Position numbers and translations under genes: made by a program
The notes under the pieces: generated by a model
Told to the model about the DNA's origin: nothing
What the model saw: only the letters and a program-made list of their open reading frames with translations
The model's database searches: none
In this document: in pieces, positions 19,207-26,951 of the stretch
Layout of the letters: each line of letters begins with the position of its first letter
Position numbering within the stretch: the stretch's first letter is position 1
Source of the DNA: Roseovarius salincola
GTDB lineage: Bacteria; Pseudomonadota; Alphaproteobacteria; Rhodobacterales; Rhodobacteraceae
NCBI RefSeq assembly: GCF_026891095.1
Contig: NZ_JAPTNL010000001.1
Location: 62,001 to 126,000, forward strand
DNA: 64,000 nucleotides
Direction: 5' to 3'

Positions 19207-19716
19207 TCAGGCCGCTGCGGCGGCCCGCGCTTCCGGGTCGGTCTGACCCGCCACCTCGATCCCGTCGACATAAAGGATGTGCGGGCGAGCGAATTCGATG
19301 TCGCAGACGGTGATATCGCTTGCCTCTTCGCGGCAGACGAATTCGCCATCCACCAGCCGTTCGACGGGAACCAGCGCCTGATCGCGGCCGAACAGCGCCT
19401 TGGCGCGCCAGTCGCGGATCAGCACCTGCTGCCCGGCGGGCAGGGTCATGTCACGCTCGGGGCGGGTATGGCCCAGCGATCCGGCCCTGATGCGCACGAC
19501 CGGCATCGAGACGCGGCGCGCACGGGTCGCGGTCACGATCGCGGTGCCGCTGTCGCGGGTGATCACCCTGTCGCCCGGCTTCACATCGCCAACCGACTTT
19601 TCGCCGTCAAGCGTCAGGATGATGGATTGGGCCATCAGGCCCGTGTTGGGGAGGGTGTGACTCGGGACCACTGCGGACGCATTGCCGCCGATCCGCCCGA
19701 CCGTTTTCGGTTTCAT
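19207..19716 (-). CDS. Hint-fold (hedgehog/intein-type) domain protein without a visible N-terminal nucleophile
   Basis: A 169-residue protein with a Hint_2-like domain. Characteristic segments are the start IILTLDGEKSVGDVKPGDRVITRDSGTAIV (about 32-61), the middle RPERDMTLPAGQQVLIRDWRAKALFG (the hallmark DxTLSPxHxVL-type block) and the last part FVCREEASDITVCDIEFARPHILYVDGIEVA. In Rhodobacterales such domains occur on secreted RTX-type proteins and as stand-alone proteins. Here the usual Cys or Ser before the first strand, which would start autocleavage, is not apparent, and no N-terminal signal is seen. Function is unknown. Convergent with nnr. Confidence 0.75.
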   Translation of the reverse strand: MKPKTVGRIGGNASAVVPSHTLPNTGLMAQSIILTLDGEKSVGDVKPGDRVITRDSGTAIVTATRARRVSMPVVRIRAGSLGHTRPERDMTLPAGQQVLIRDWRAKALFGRDQALVPVERLVDGEFVCREEASDITVCDIEFARPHILYVDGIEVAGQTDPEARAAAAA

Positions 19717-19900
19717 GGCGTTACTCGCTCTGTTACTGCCTCAGTTTTTCCATCACAATATGGCAAGAATGGGTTAATGTCGCGCCTTTTTTGCGCCACA
19801 TTGCCGCTTTTCAGGCGGGATTTTCCACTCGCTTCCCGCGCGCGGCTTTGCTAGAGACGCCCGCAGCGCCCGCTGGTCCGTCGGCCGGGGCGCGATCCGG

Positions 19901-19985
19901 GCGGGTGTGGCGAAATTGGTAGACGCACCAGATTTAGGTTCTGGCGCCGCAAGGCGTGGGGGTTCAAGTCCCTCCACCCGCACCA
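19901..19985 (+). tRNA. tRNA-Leu (anticodon UAG)
   Basis: The acceptor stem GCGGGTG (19901-19907) pairs with CACCCGC (19975-19981), followed by A and an encoded CCA. The anticodon stem is CCAGA/TCTGG with loop TTTAGGT, giving anticodon UAG (CUN leucine codons). The long variable arm (GCGCCGCAAGGCGT) and TTCAAGTCC T-loop are typical of class II tRNA-Leu. The gene is 85 bases including CCA. It borders an accessory islet. Confidence 0.97.
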
Positions 19986-20311
19986 TATCCGAAGGTCAAT
20001 CACGCCGAGCCGTCGACCGGGGAAGCAGTTGAGAAGGGCGGCGCGCCCCTCTACCGGTTAACGTTTGCGCAACTCGCCTTCAAACCATGGGTTAATGACG
20101 AAAATCGCTCTCGGTATCGCGTTGGCATTACGTCGGTATCGCGTCGGTATTCCTGCCCTGAACAGCAGGGGTTAACAGGGCGTGCGGCGCGGAATGTACT
20201 GTTTCAGGCGCATTCTGTACGATTTCCCGCAGCCCCGCCTGCAGCCACAGATTGCAACGCGGCGGCGCGCTGCCTAAGCTTGGGCGCAGGCGGGCAAGCG
20301 GTGAGGTGGAG
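19986..20311 (+). other. Intergenic region between tRNA-Leu and the pentapeptide-repeat gene
   Basis: No gene is supported in these 326 bases. Low-GC patches, two GGTTAA motifs and a 22-base tandem repeat (20111-20150) mark the left part of what looks like an islet inserted behind the tRNA. I did not find a second copy of the tRNA 3' end in the window that would mark an attR site. Confidence 0.5.
20111..20150 (+). repeat. 22-base tandem repeat (TCGGTATCGCGT units)
   Basis: TCGGTATCGCGT occurs at 20111-20122 and 20133-20144, a 22-base period, and each copy is followed by a similar GGCAT/GGTAT. It lies about 160 bases before the pentapeptide-repeat gene and may be a regulatory direct repeat or a recombination trace. 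Confidence 0.5.
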
Positions 20312-21748
20312 ATGAGTGAAGGGCTGAGAGATCCGGACCTGCCGCCGGGGGCGATTGTTCAGACATTTGTGGACGACGGCGTGTTGCGTAATGACGGGGT
20401 GAAACTGACCCCGGCCAGCAAAAACCCGTGGTACGTGCTGGCGACAGTGGCGGGGGAGCAGGAGGACGTCCCTTTCATCGATGATGAGTTGCATGCCAGG
20501 AACCGTCGTTTCTGGAATGGTTGGATGTGTCGCGGGATGTGCGACGCAGAGCGGTTGGAACTGGCAAAGCACATGGGTCTCTCCGAGGCGGAGCTCTCAC
20601 CACTCAGCGAAGTGGAGGTGCAGCAGCTTTCTGAACGCTTTCAGCTTGCCTTCCAGAGCACTCCGCCAGTGGAAGTGGTCCCTAAGGCTGATGAACTAAT
20701 CAAACTGTCATCGACATATTTCCCGAAGGCTTTTTCGCTGGAGAGGTGTTTCTTCGCTGAGTCCGCATTTTTTGATGCGGCACATTTCGTAGGAGCAGTT
20801 GATTTATCAGCTTCGCGCTTCGTTAAATCGGTCTACGTGACAAACGCGTACTTCTCCGAGAGCGCATTTTTCAAACAGGTGCATCTTTCGAGGGGCGCCA
20901 ACTTTCTTGAGGTTCATTTTGGCGGGAAGGCCGACTTCAATTCTGCATATTTTGGTAAAGAAGCTTTCTTCCCAAAAGCACGCTTCAAACGTGATGCTGA
21001 TTTCGACGCAGCGCGAATGTTGGAAGGGGCAACATTCTTTGGCGCGCATTTTGCTGGGTCTGTTAGTTTTCAGAATTCGCATTTCGGAGAGTCGGTTGAT
21101 TTCTCAAATGGGCGGTTCAATGGGACGACTGATTTTGGCGGCGCGCGTTTCAAAGGTGGTGTGCCTAAGTTTTTCCACCGGAAGATTCATCAAGACACGA
21201 GCTTTTCCGACGATCCGGCCCTGTGGCCGGAGGTAACGCCGCAGAACGCCGAGGAGGGTAAGCGGGCCTATACCCGCTTGCGGCAGGTCGCGGCGGAGAT
21301 TTACGATCCGGACCTCGAACATTTCTTCCTGCGGCAAGAGATGCGTTGCAAGGCGCGGATCGAGTTGGACAAGGGCGCGTGGTTTCATTGGTTGCTTTTC
21401 AGGCTCTACAGGTGCTTGGCTGATAGCGGGATTTCGGTTGCGCGACCTTTCTGGTTGCTGGTTTTCTTCTGGGCCTTCGGATTCGCCTGCTTTGCAGGGC
21501 ATTTCGACTCGGGCGTTTTGGCGGACCTGCCACCGGATATCCAGGACAGCCGCTACGGCGCGGCGGCGGGCGTGTCGTTCGGCAACCTTTTCGGGTTTTT
21601 GGGAATCAATCGGCTGTATTTCACCGACTTGCTGCGAGATCACAGCCCTGGCGGGTTACAGTTTGTTGCAGGGCTTCAGACCGTATCCGGGGTGGTGTTG
21701 CTGTTCTTCCTTGGCCTCGGGCTGCGCAACCGCTTTCGGTTGAAGTGA
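20312..21748 (+). CDS. Pentapeptide-repeat protein with two C-terminal membrane helices
   Basis: A 478-residue protein. Residues 1-125 are a unique soluble part. Residues about 130-275 are pentapeptide-type repeats of roughly 20-residue spacing (units such as SAFFDAAHF, ADFNSAYF, ATFFGAHF, VDFSNGRF, TDFGGARF), forming a right-handed beta helix. Residues 300-360 are a helical linker (GKRAYTRLRQVAAEIYDPDLEHFFLRQEMRCKA is visible), and two membrane segments follow (about PFWLLVFFWAFGFACFAG and QTVSGVVLLFFLGLGLRNRF). This repeat-then-channel-like layout is found in many bacterial proteins of unknown function. The central part is less GC-rich than its neighbours, suggesting acquisition. ATG at 20312 has GAGGTGGAG upstream. 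Confidence 0.78.
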   Translation: MSEGLRDPDLPPGAIVQTFVDDGVLRNDGVKLTPASKNPWYVLATVAGEQEDVPFIDDELHARNRRFWNGWMCRGMCDAERLELAKHMGLSEAELSPLSEVEVQQLSERFQLAFQSTPPVEVVPKADELIKLSSTYFPKAFSLERCFFAESAFFDAAHFVGAVDLSASRFVKSVYVTNAYFSESAFFKQVHLSRGANFLEVHFGGKADFNSAYFGKEAFFPKARFKRDADFDAARMLEGATFFGAHFAGSVSFQNSHFGESVDFSNGRFNGTTDFGGARFKGGVPKFFHRKIHQDTSFSDDPALWPEVTPQNAEEGKRAYTRLRQVAAEIYDPDLEHFFLRQEMRCKARIELDKGAWFHWLLFRLYRCLADSGISVARPFWLLVFFWAFGFACFAGHFDSGVLADLPPDIQDSRYGAAAGVSFGNLFGFLGINRLYFTDLLRDHSPGGLQFVAGLQTVSGVVLLFFLGLGLRNRFRLK

Positions 21749-21785
21749 TGGGGCGCGGGGTCGAGGCGCGGAGCGCCGCCGCGCC

Positions 21786-21815
21786 ATCGCCGGGCCGCCG
21801 CCATGGCCCGGCGAT
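21786..21815 (+). terminator. Perfect 11-bp hairpin behind the pentapeptide-repeat gene
   Basis: Arms ATCGCCGGGCC and GGCCCGGCGAT enclose an 8-base loop, 37 bases after the stop. No T-tract follows, so it may be an RNA 3' end stabiliser or a non-canonical terminator. Confidence 0.45.
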
Positions 21816-22041
21816 TGGGTGTGGCCGGGTGCATAGTATTCCCTGCGCGCGCCGGTGTTTGGGATAAAGTGCATTGGCGCAGAGGTTGGATCGCCGTGCC
21901 GCGGCCCGACGATGGCAAGGGCTTACGCGCGGGCATCGCGTTTGCGCGCCCGAAGCCGCAGCGATGCCGACGCCCAACCATCCCCAAGACTCTGCTTGCA
22001 CCCTGCGCGTGGCGCACCTAGAAGGGCGGCTGATTTTGACC

Positions 22042-22061
22042 GCCGCGGACGCCTCCGCGGC
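22042..22061 (+). promoter_or_regulatory. Hairpin in the tig 5' leader
   Basis: Arms GCCGCGGA and TCCGCGGC flank CGCC. It ends 23 bases upstream of the tig ATG, just before the GAGAGGA ribosome binding site, and may affect translation or messenger stability. Confidence 0.35.
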
Positions 22062-22084
22062 CCGATGCATATGAGAGGACGACA

Positions 22085-23416
22085 ATGCAGGTCACCGAAA
22101 CCCAGAATGAAGGCCTTAGACGCGCCTACAAGATGATCCTGACCGCCCAGGAACTGGACGACAAGGTCATGGAGAAACTCAAGGAGGCGCAGCCCGAAGT
22201 CGAGCTGAAGGGCTTTCGCAAGGGCAAGGTCCCGCTGGCGCTGCTGAAGAAGCAATTCGGTCAGCGGATCATGGGCGAGGCCATGCAGGAAGCCGTGGAC
22301 GGCGCCATGTCGGCCCATTTCGAGGAAAAGGGCGAGCGCCCCGCCGCCGAGCCTTCGGTCAAGATGACCAACGAGGAGTGGAAAGAGGGCGACGATGTCG
22401 AGATCGAGATGTCCTATGAGGCATTGCCCGACATCCCCGAGGTCGATCTGAAATCCATCAAGGCCGAGCGCCTGGTCGTGAAGGCGGATGACGCCGCCGT
22501 TGACGAGGCGCTGAGCAGCCTTGCCGAGAACGCGCAGGACTTCAAGCCGCGCAAGAAGGGTTCGAAAGCCAAGGATGGCGATCAGGTCGTCATCGATTTC
22601 GTCGGCAAGGTCGATGGCGAGCCCTTCGAGGGCGGCGCGGCCGAGGATTACCCGCTGGTCCTGGGTTCGAACAGCTTCATCCCCGGTTTCGAAGAGCAGC
22701 TGGTTGGCGTGAAGGTCGACGAGGAGAAGGACGTGACCGTCACCTTCCCCGAGGAATACCAGGCCGAGCATCTGGCCGGCAAGGAAGCCGTGTTCGAATG
22801 CAAGGTCAAGGAGGTGAAGGAACCTGTCGCCGCCGAGATCAACGACGAGCTGGCCACCAAATACGGCGCCGAGAGCCTCGATGCGCTGAAGGACCAGATC
22901 AGGGAGCGCCTGGAGGCCGAATATGCCGGCGCCGCGCGGGCGGTTCTGAAGCGTCACCTGCTGGACGAGATGGACAAGCTGGTCAGCTTCGAGCTGCCTC
23001 CCAGCATGGTCGAGGCCGAGGCCAAGCAGATCGCGCATCAGCTCTGGCACGAGGAAAACCCCGATGTGCAGGGTCATGACCACCCCGAGATCGAGCCCAC
23101 CGAAGAGCACAACAAGCTGGCCGAGCGCCGGGTGCGTCTGGGGCTCTTGCTGGCCGAGCTGGGCCAGAAGGCCGAGGTCGAGGTGAGCGACGCCGAAATG
23201 ACCCAGGCGGTCATGGAGCAGGCGCGCCAGTATCCCGGCCAGGAGCGCCAGTTCTTCGAATTCGTGCAGAACAACCCGCAGATGCGTCAGCAGCTGCGCG
23301 CGCCGATCTTCGAGGACAAGGTGATCGACTATGTCGCCGAACTGGCCGAGGTCACGGAAAAAGAGGTCGGCAAGACCGATCTTGAAAAGGCCGTCGAGGC
23401 GCTGGACGACGAGTGA
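22085..23416 (+). CDS. tig: Trigger factor, ribosome-associated chaperone
   Basis: A 443-residue trigger factor with three domains: the N-terminal ribosome-binding domain (1-115) with the [17 protein letters not shown] signature at about 39-55, the FKBP-type peptidyl-prolyl isomerase domain (about 160-245, [45 protein letters not shown]) and the C-terminal chaperone arms (250-430). It binds nascent chains at the ribosome exit via L23. GAGAGGA lies 6 bases before ATG. It is monocistronic, with a strong terminator, so the usual tig-clpP-clpX order is not seen here. Confidence 0.97.
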   Translation: MQVTETQNEGLRRAYKMILTAQELDDKVMEKLKEAQPEVELKGFRKGKVPLALLKKQFGQRIMGEAMQEAVDGAMSAHFEEKGERPAAEPSVKMTNEEWKEGDDVEIEMSYEALPDIPEVDLKSIKAERLVVKADDAAVDEALSSLAENAQDFKPRKKGSKAKDGDQVVIDFVGKVDGEPFEGGAAEDYPLVLGSNSFIPGFEEQLVGVKVDEEKDVTVTFPEEYQAEHLAGKEAVFECKVKEVKEPVAAEINDELATKYGAESLDALKDQIRERLEAEYAGAARAVLKRHLLDEMDKLVSFELPPSMVEAEAKQIAHQLWHEENPDVQGHDHPEIEPTEEHNKLAERRVRLGLLLAELGQKAEVEVSDAEMTQAVMEQARQYPGQERQFFEFVQNNPQMRQQLRAPIFEDKVIDYVAELAEVTEKEVGKTDLEKAVEALDDE

Positions 23417-23446
23417 TAACTGACGCCATCGCGTCAGAGACAGGAC

Positions 23447-23480
23447 AAAGGGCCGCCCCGTTTCCGGAGCGGCCCTTTTC
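23447..23480 (+). terminator. Rho-independent terminator of tig
   Basis: AAGGGCCGC and GCGGCCCTT arms around CCCGTTTCCGGA, followed by TTCG, 31 bases past the stop. Its reverse complement also ends in TTTGTCC, so it may serve luxI on the minus strand too. Confidence 0.8.
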
Positions 23481-23547
23481 GTTCACATCCCCGGGACGGG
23501 CGGGGGAGATTGTCCGCGCCGCCCCTTGAGTGCCGCGACGGATATGG

Positions 23548-24342
23548 TCACGCGTCGCAGCTGGGTTGTGAGCGATACATGCCCGCAAGCTCGCGCTGCA
23601 GGGCGAGGGCGGCCTCGCGTTCGGTCTCGTTGGTGGCTTCGGCGATCTGGGCGTCGCAATAATCCCGCAGCGCCATCGGCATCGCGAGCGGTGCGCGTTC
23701 GGCGATGGCGTCGGCGACCATGTCATCATCGAGGAAGATATCCCCGGTGATCCCGGCAAAGGCGCGGATGCGCGCGATGCGTTCCTCGGTGATGTCGCTG
23801 AGCGCGGCGAGGGCCTTGGTCTTGCCCATCTGCACGGTCTTGCCCAGATAGCCGTAAGGCGCGTTGTCGCAGCGTTTCAGGATGCGGTCCATCGCCGGGT
23901 CTACGACGCTGATCACGTCGCTGATACCTGAATCATAGGCGTATTCGGCGATGCCCGCCATCAGCTCGCAGGCGGCGTAGGATACGGTGCGGTCCGCATC
24001 GGGGCGCTTGAGGCGCTCGGTGTCGATGCAGAAGCGGGTGTTTTCCCATACGGTCGCGCTGCGCAGTGGCGGCTCGCCGCAAAGGATGTCTTGGAACACG
24101 TCCGAGAGCATGTGCGGCCCCGTGGTCTGCAAGATGCGGTTGCAGCCGACCACGTTATAGGCGCCATCAAGCGCCACCAGATAGGCCGGGTCGAGCTGAT
24201 CGAAGAGGTCGATCTCGCGGCCGTTTCGCACCAACACATCCCAGCCCATGCGATCGCGGAACACCCGTGCGCGCAGCTTGTACATCTCGTCCAGAATCCC
24301 GCCGAAACGGTGTTTGTTCAACGCATCGATTACAAGGATCAT
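23548..24342 (-). CDS. Acyl-homoserine-lactone synthase, LuxI family
   Basis: A 264-residue LuxI-type enzyme that makes N-acyl homoserine lactones from acyl-ACP and S-adenosylmethionine. All invariant positions of the family can be read: Arg24, Phe28, Trp34, Glu43, Asp45, Asp48, Arg69, Phe83, Glu100 and Arg103 (MYKLRARVFRDRMGW, EIDLFDQLD, CNRIL, VWENTRFC). The protein is longer than typical LuxI (about 200-220) because of a C-terminal tail from about residue 200, as in some Roseobacter homologues. It lies 138 bases downstream of the luxR gene on the same strand with a lux-box-like dyad in between. The acyl chain length cannot be told from the sequence. Confidence 0.94.
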   Translation of the reverse strand: MILVIDALNKHRFGGILDEMYKLRARVFRDRMGWDVLVRNGREIDLFDQLDPAYLVALDGAYNVVGCNRILQTTGPHMLSDVFQDILCGEPPLRSATVWENTRFCIDTERLKRPDADRTVSYAACELMAGIAEYAYDSGISDVISVVDPAMDRILKRCDNAPYGYLGKTVQMGKTKALAALSDITEERIARIRAFAGITGDIFLDDDMVADAIAERAPLAMPMALRDYCDAQIAEATNETEREAALALQRELAGMYRSQPSCDA

Positions 24343-24401
24343 ATCTTCTTCCCCAATTGATGATCATGGGGTGAGGATACCGATGGCCAGAGTTTGCGAT
24401 A

Positions 24402-24418
24402 CTAGGGGAATCCCGTAG
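24402..24418. promoter_or_regulatory. Lux-box-like palindrome upstream of luxI
   Basis: CTAGGGGAATCCCGTAG is a 17-base inverted repeat with arms CTA-n-GGGA and TCCC-n-TAG, with a single mismatched pair. It is centred about 68 bases upstream of the luxI start, in the gap behind luxR, where an autoinduction operator would be expected. The sequence is a dyad seen directly; binding by the adjacent LuxR is inferred. Confidence 0.55.
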
Positions 24419-24480
24419 GTAAGGTTAACGCGACTCGCCTTGATACACGCATGCGGCGACCGGATCAACAGCGCGATATC

Positions 24481-25194
24481 TTATCCGGGTTGAATGAGGC
24501 CGAGGCTGACGCCGCGGCCCACGGCCTGCGCGGTGCTGATCGTGCAGAGCTTTTCACGCGCTGAGCGCAGGTGCACTTCGACGGTGCGCGGCGAGATGGC
24601 GAGGATCGCGCCGACATCCATCTGCGACTTGCCCGCGGCGATCCATTGCAGGATCTCGATCTCGCGCGAGGACAGGCGGGGATGGCGCAGCGTACGCATC
24701 AGGGGTTCGGAATTCATCACCGTGTCATGCAGGTGAACCGCGTTGTTGAGGAGGCTGCCGATGATATCGCGGCGCAGGCCGGACCAGTCACGCGCCGACA
24801 TGGAGGCGCAGGCGCAAAGCAGGCCGACTTCGCCGAAGAGGCCGCGGATCGGCACCGTCACGCCCTGGTCGGGCAAGCCGAAATCACGGGAGTCCTGAAA
24901 CACGCGCTGATAGCCATCGGTACTTTCCAGCCGCCGCCAGTCCACCGGCGCCACCGAGCGCAGCGCCGCCAGCAGCGTGGGATCATGCGCCTGGAGCCGT
25001 TCGGAGACATAATGCGCCTTCCATTCTTCGGGATAGGTGGTGAACCCGTGCATCTTTCCGGTCACCGGGTTCGCCGAAAAATAGGTGGCGTGTTCGACAC
25101 CCAGCGTATCGCAAAGCCTGTTGAGATGACCGACGAAGTCAAGCTCGCCATCGGGCGTGCTGGCAAGGTCGATCAGGTCCATTCGCCTGTTCAT
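24481..25194 (-). CDS. LuxR-family quorum-sensing transcriptional regulator
   Basis: A 237-residue regulator with an N-terminal autoinducer-binding domain (about 15-165) and a C-terminal LuxR-type helix-turn-helix (about 172-232; LSSREIEILQWIAAGKSQMDVGAILAISPRTVEVHLRSAREKL). The ligand pocket residues Trp58, Tyr62, Asp71, Pro72 and Trp86 are present, in WKAHYVSERLQAHDP and VDW. It should bind the signal made by the LuxI encoded directly downstream. ATG at 25194 gives the usual N-terminus (MNRRMDLIDL); a 32-codon upstream extension is not supported. Confidence 0.92.
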   Translation of the reverse strand: MNRRMDLIDLASTPDGELDFVGHLNRLCDTLGVEHATYFSANPVTGKMHGFTTYPEEWKAHYVSERLQAHDPTLLAALRSVAPVDWRRLESTDGYQRVFQDSRDFGLPDQGVTVPIRGLFGEVGLLCACASMSARDWSGLRRDIIGSLLNNAVHLHDTVMNSEPLMRTLRHPRLSSREIEILQWIAAGKSQMDVGAILAISPRTVEVHLRSAREKLCTISTAQAVGRGVSLGLIQPG

Positions 25195-25370
25195 GTTGTC
25201 GCCTGGATCAGTTCGGGTTCCCCCTGTTCCGCACTGCCCGCAGATTCCGGGACTATAAGCGACATTCCGCCACATGACCAGAGCGGCCATGGGCAGGCGG
25301 TCACCGGGGCATCGCGAACAGTGTGCGCAAGCGCAGCTTGGTCATGGCAGGGGCAGGAACAACGCCTTGA

Positions 25371-25403
25371 ACGGAAACGGGGCCGCGCGGATCGCGCGGC
25401 CCC
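25371..25403 (-). terminator. Probable terminator of rplI operon
   Basis: Perfect arms GGGGCCGCGC and GCGCGGCCCC around five bases, 32 bases past the rplI stop. On the minus strand GTTTCCGTTC follows, a weak T-tract. Confidence 0.6.
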
Positions 25404-25434
25404 ATCCCGATGTCGTCTGCCGGGGCGTCGGGCC

Positions 25435-26079
25435 TCAGCTTTTCTCGCTGTCGTCCTCGTCCGGGCCGTCCTGCTCGGGCAGCACGTCCTCGACGGTTTC
25501 GGCCAGATCCTCGTCATCCGAGGCGGCGCCACCGATATCGTCGAAGAGTTCCGCGATTTCGTAATCGGCGGCGGCTTCTTCTTCGGCGGCGGCATCCTGG
25601 ATCGACTTGCCCGAGGCCTGGATCTCGGCCTCTTCGGGCGAGCGGGCGACGTTGAGCTGCATGGTGACGATCACTTCGGGGTGCAGGGTCACGACCACGT
25701 CGTGCAGGCCCAGCTCCTTGATCGGGCGGCTGAGCGCCACCTGCTTGCGATCGACCGAGAAGCCTTCGGCTGTGGCGGCGTCGGCGGCGTCACGGGTGCT
25801 GACCGAACCGTAGAGCGCGCCCGAATCCGATGCCTGGCGAATCACGATGAACTGCTGTCCATCAAGCTGACCGGCCAGTTGCTCGGCTTCCTTGCGGGTT
25901 TCGAGGTTGCGGGCCTCAAGCTGCGCTTTCTGGTTCTCGAAGCCCTTGATGTTGGCCTCCGAGGCGGTCAGCGCCTTGCCCTGCGGCAGCAGGTAGTTGC
26001 GGGCGTAGCCGGATTTGACATCGACCACTTCGCCCATCTGGCCCAGTTTGGCCACGCGTTCGAGAAGGATAACTTGCAT
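25435..26079 (-). CDS. rplI: 50S ribosomal protein L9, with acidic C-terminal extension
   Basis: A 214-residue L9. The N-terminal rRNA-binding domain reads [32 protein letters not shown] followed by the long connecting helix (about 45-75) and the C-terminal domain (about 80-150, [23 protein letters not shown]). The last 60 residues are extremely acidic ([16 protein letters not shown], then [20 protein letters not shown]). E. coli L9 has 149 residues, so this tail is an extension seen in Rhodobacterales as far as I know. It is the last gene of rpsF-rpsR-rplI, 12 bases behind rpsR. Confidence 0.96.
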   Translation of the reverse strand: MQVILLERVAKLGQMGEVVDVKSGYARNYLLPQGKALTASEANIKGFENQKAQLEARNLETRKEAEQLAGQLDGQQFIVIRQASDSGALYGSVSTRDAADAATAEGFSVDRKQVALSRPIKELGLHDVVVTLHPEVIVTMQLNVARSPEEAEIQASGKSIQDAAAEEEAAADYEIAELFDDIGGAASDDEDLAETVEDVLPEQDGPDEDDSEKS

Positions 26080-26091
26080 GATGCTCTCTCC

Positions 26092-26319
26092 TTACTTCAC
26101 GGCGTAGGGCAGCAGGGCGAGGAAGCGCGCGCGCTTGATGGCGCGGGACAGCTCACGCTGCTTCTTGGCCGAGACGGCGGTGATGCGCGAGGGCACGATC
26201 TTGCCGCGCTCGGAAATGTAGCGTTGCAGCAGCTTCGTGTCCTTGTAGTCGATCTTGGGTGCATTGTCGCCCGAGAAGGGGCAGACCTTGCGGCGGCGGA
26301 AAAACGGTTTTGCAGCCAT
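26092..26319 (-). CDS. rpsR: 30S ribosomal protein S18
   Basis: A 75-residue S18 ([67 protein letters not shown] is spread across the protein). It binds the platform of the small subunit together with S6. The CPF motif is of the type with a single cysteine. Start ATG with a AAAGGACACTAACCC ribosome binding region. Middle gene of the rpsF-rpsR-rplI operon. Confidence 0.97.
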   Translation of the reverse strand: MAAKPFFRRRKVCPFSGDNAPKIDYKDTKLLQRYISERGKIVPSRITAVSAKKQRELSRAIKRARFLALLPYAVK

Positions 26320-26347
26320 GGGTTAGTGTCCTTTCTTCAGGCGGTTA

Positions 26348-26701
26348 TCAACGGCGCTCACGACGGGTGTCACGTTCGTCGCGCTTCTGCATCTGGACCG
26401 AGGGACCTTCGGCGTGCTCGTCGGTCTTGATCGTCATGACACGCATCACGTCGTCATGCAGACGCATCAGGCGTTCCATTTCCTGCACGGCCGGCGCCGG
26501 GGCGTCGGTGCGCAGGAAGGCGTAATGCCCCTTGCGGTTCTTGTTGATCTTGTAGGCCATCGTCTTGACGCCCCAGTATTCGCTGTCGACAAGCTTGCCG
26601 CCGTTGTCGGACAGGACCGAGCCGAAATGTTCGATAAGGCCTTCAGCCTGCGCGTTGGACAGATCCTGGCGCGCGATGAATACATGCTCATAGAGCGGCA
26701 T
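26348..26701 (-). CDS. rpsF: 30S ribosomal protein S6
   Basis: A 117-residue S6 beginning MPLYEHVFIARQDLSNAQAE, with WGVKTMAYKINKNRKGHYAF and VMRVMTIK as the core beta strands. It dimerises with S18 on the ribosome. The Arg- and Asp-rich tail (RDERDTRRERR) follows the folded part. ATG at 26701 gives the standard N-terminus, with GTGGAG as ribosome binding site; 22 more upstream codons are not part of the family. First gene of the operon, divergent from the hypothetical membrane protein gene. Confidence 0.97.
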   Translation of the reverse strand: MPLYEHVFIARQDLSNAQAEGLIEHFGSVLSDNGGKLVDSEYWGVKTMAYKINKNRKGHYAFLRTDAPAPAVQEMERLMRLHDDVMRVMTIKTDEHAEGPSVQMQKRDERDTRRERR

Positions 26702-26951
26702 GTGATCTCCACTTCTTTCAAGGCGCATTTCAAAGGCGGGCCGTATTCCCTTCCGCGGCCCCGCCACGAGAGACTGCGCGGTTCATAACGTCTTGCGGAA
26801 GGAAGGGCGCGTATACGACGGATTTCCCGGCGGGGCAAGGCCCGCGCGGGCCTTCCAGAATTCTTCGCGCCATTGCCCAACTCATGCCCGAATTCAGCGG
26901 TTGAAAGAGGGCTGTGCAGAGTGATGTTACGAATGGTCCGGAGGCGGCAAA

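Larger units (their letters stand above)
21749..22084 (+). other. Intergenic region before tig with two perfect hairpins
   Basis: No gene is supported in these 336 bases. It holds an 11-bp perfect hairpin at 21786-21815 and an 8-bp hairpin at 22042-22061 in the presumed tig leader. The rest is GC-rich sequence with no visible signal. Confidence 0.5.

Noticed and set aside
17505..19349. 614-codon minus-strand frame opposite nnr
   Set aside because: Arg/Pro/His-rich shadow of the nnr gene, which has complete epimerase and dehydratase motifs.
26837..26854. 18-base perfect palindrome AAGGCCCGCGCGGGCCTT in the rpsF divergent gap
   Set aside because: GC-rich palindromes of this kind are common by chance in such DNA, and there is no loop or nearby motif to suggest a function.
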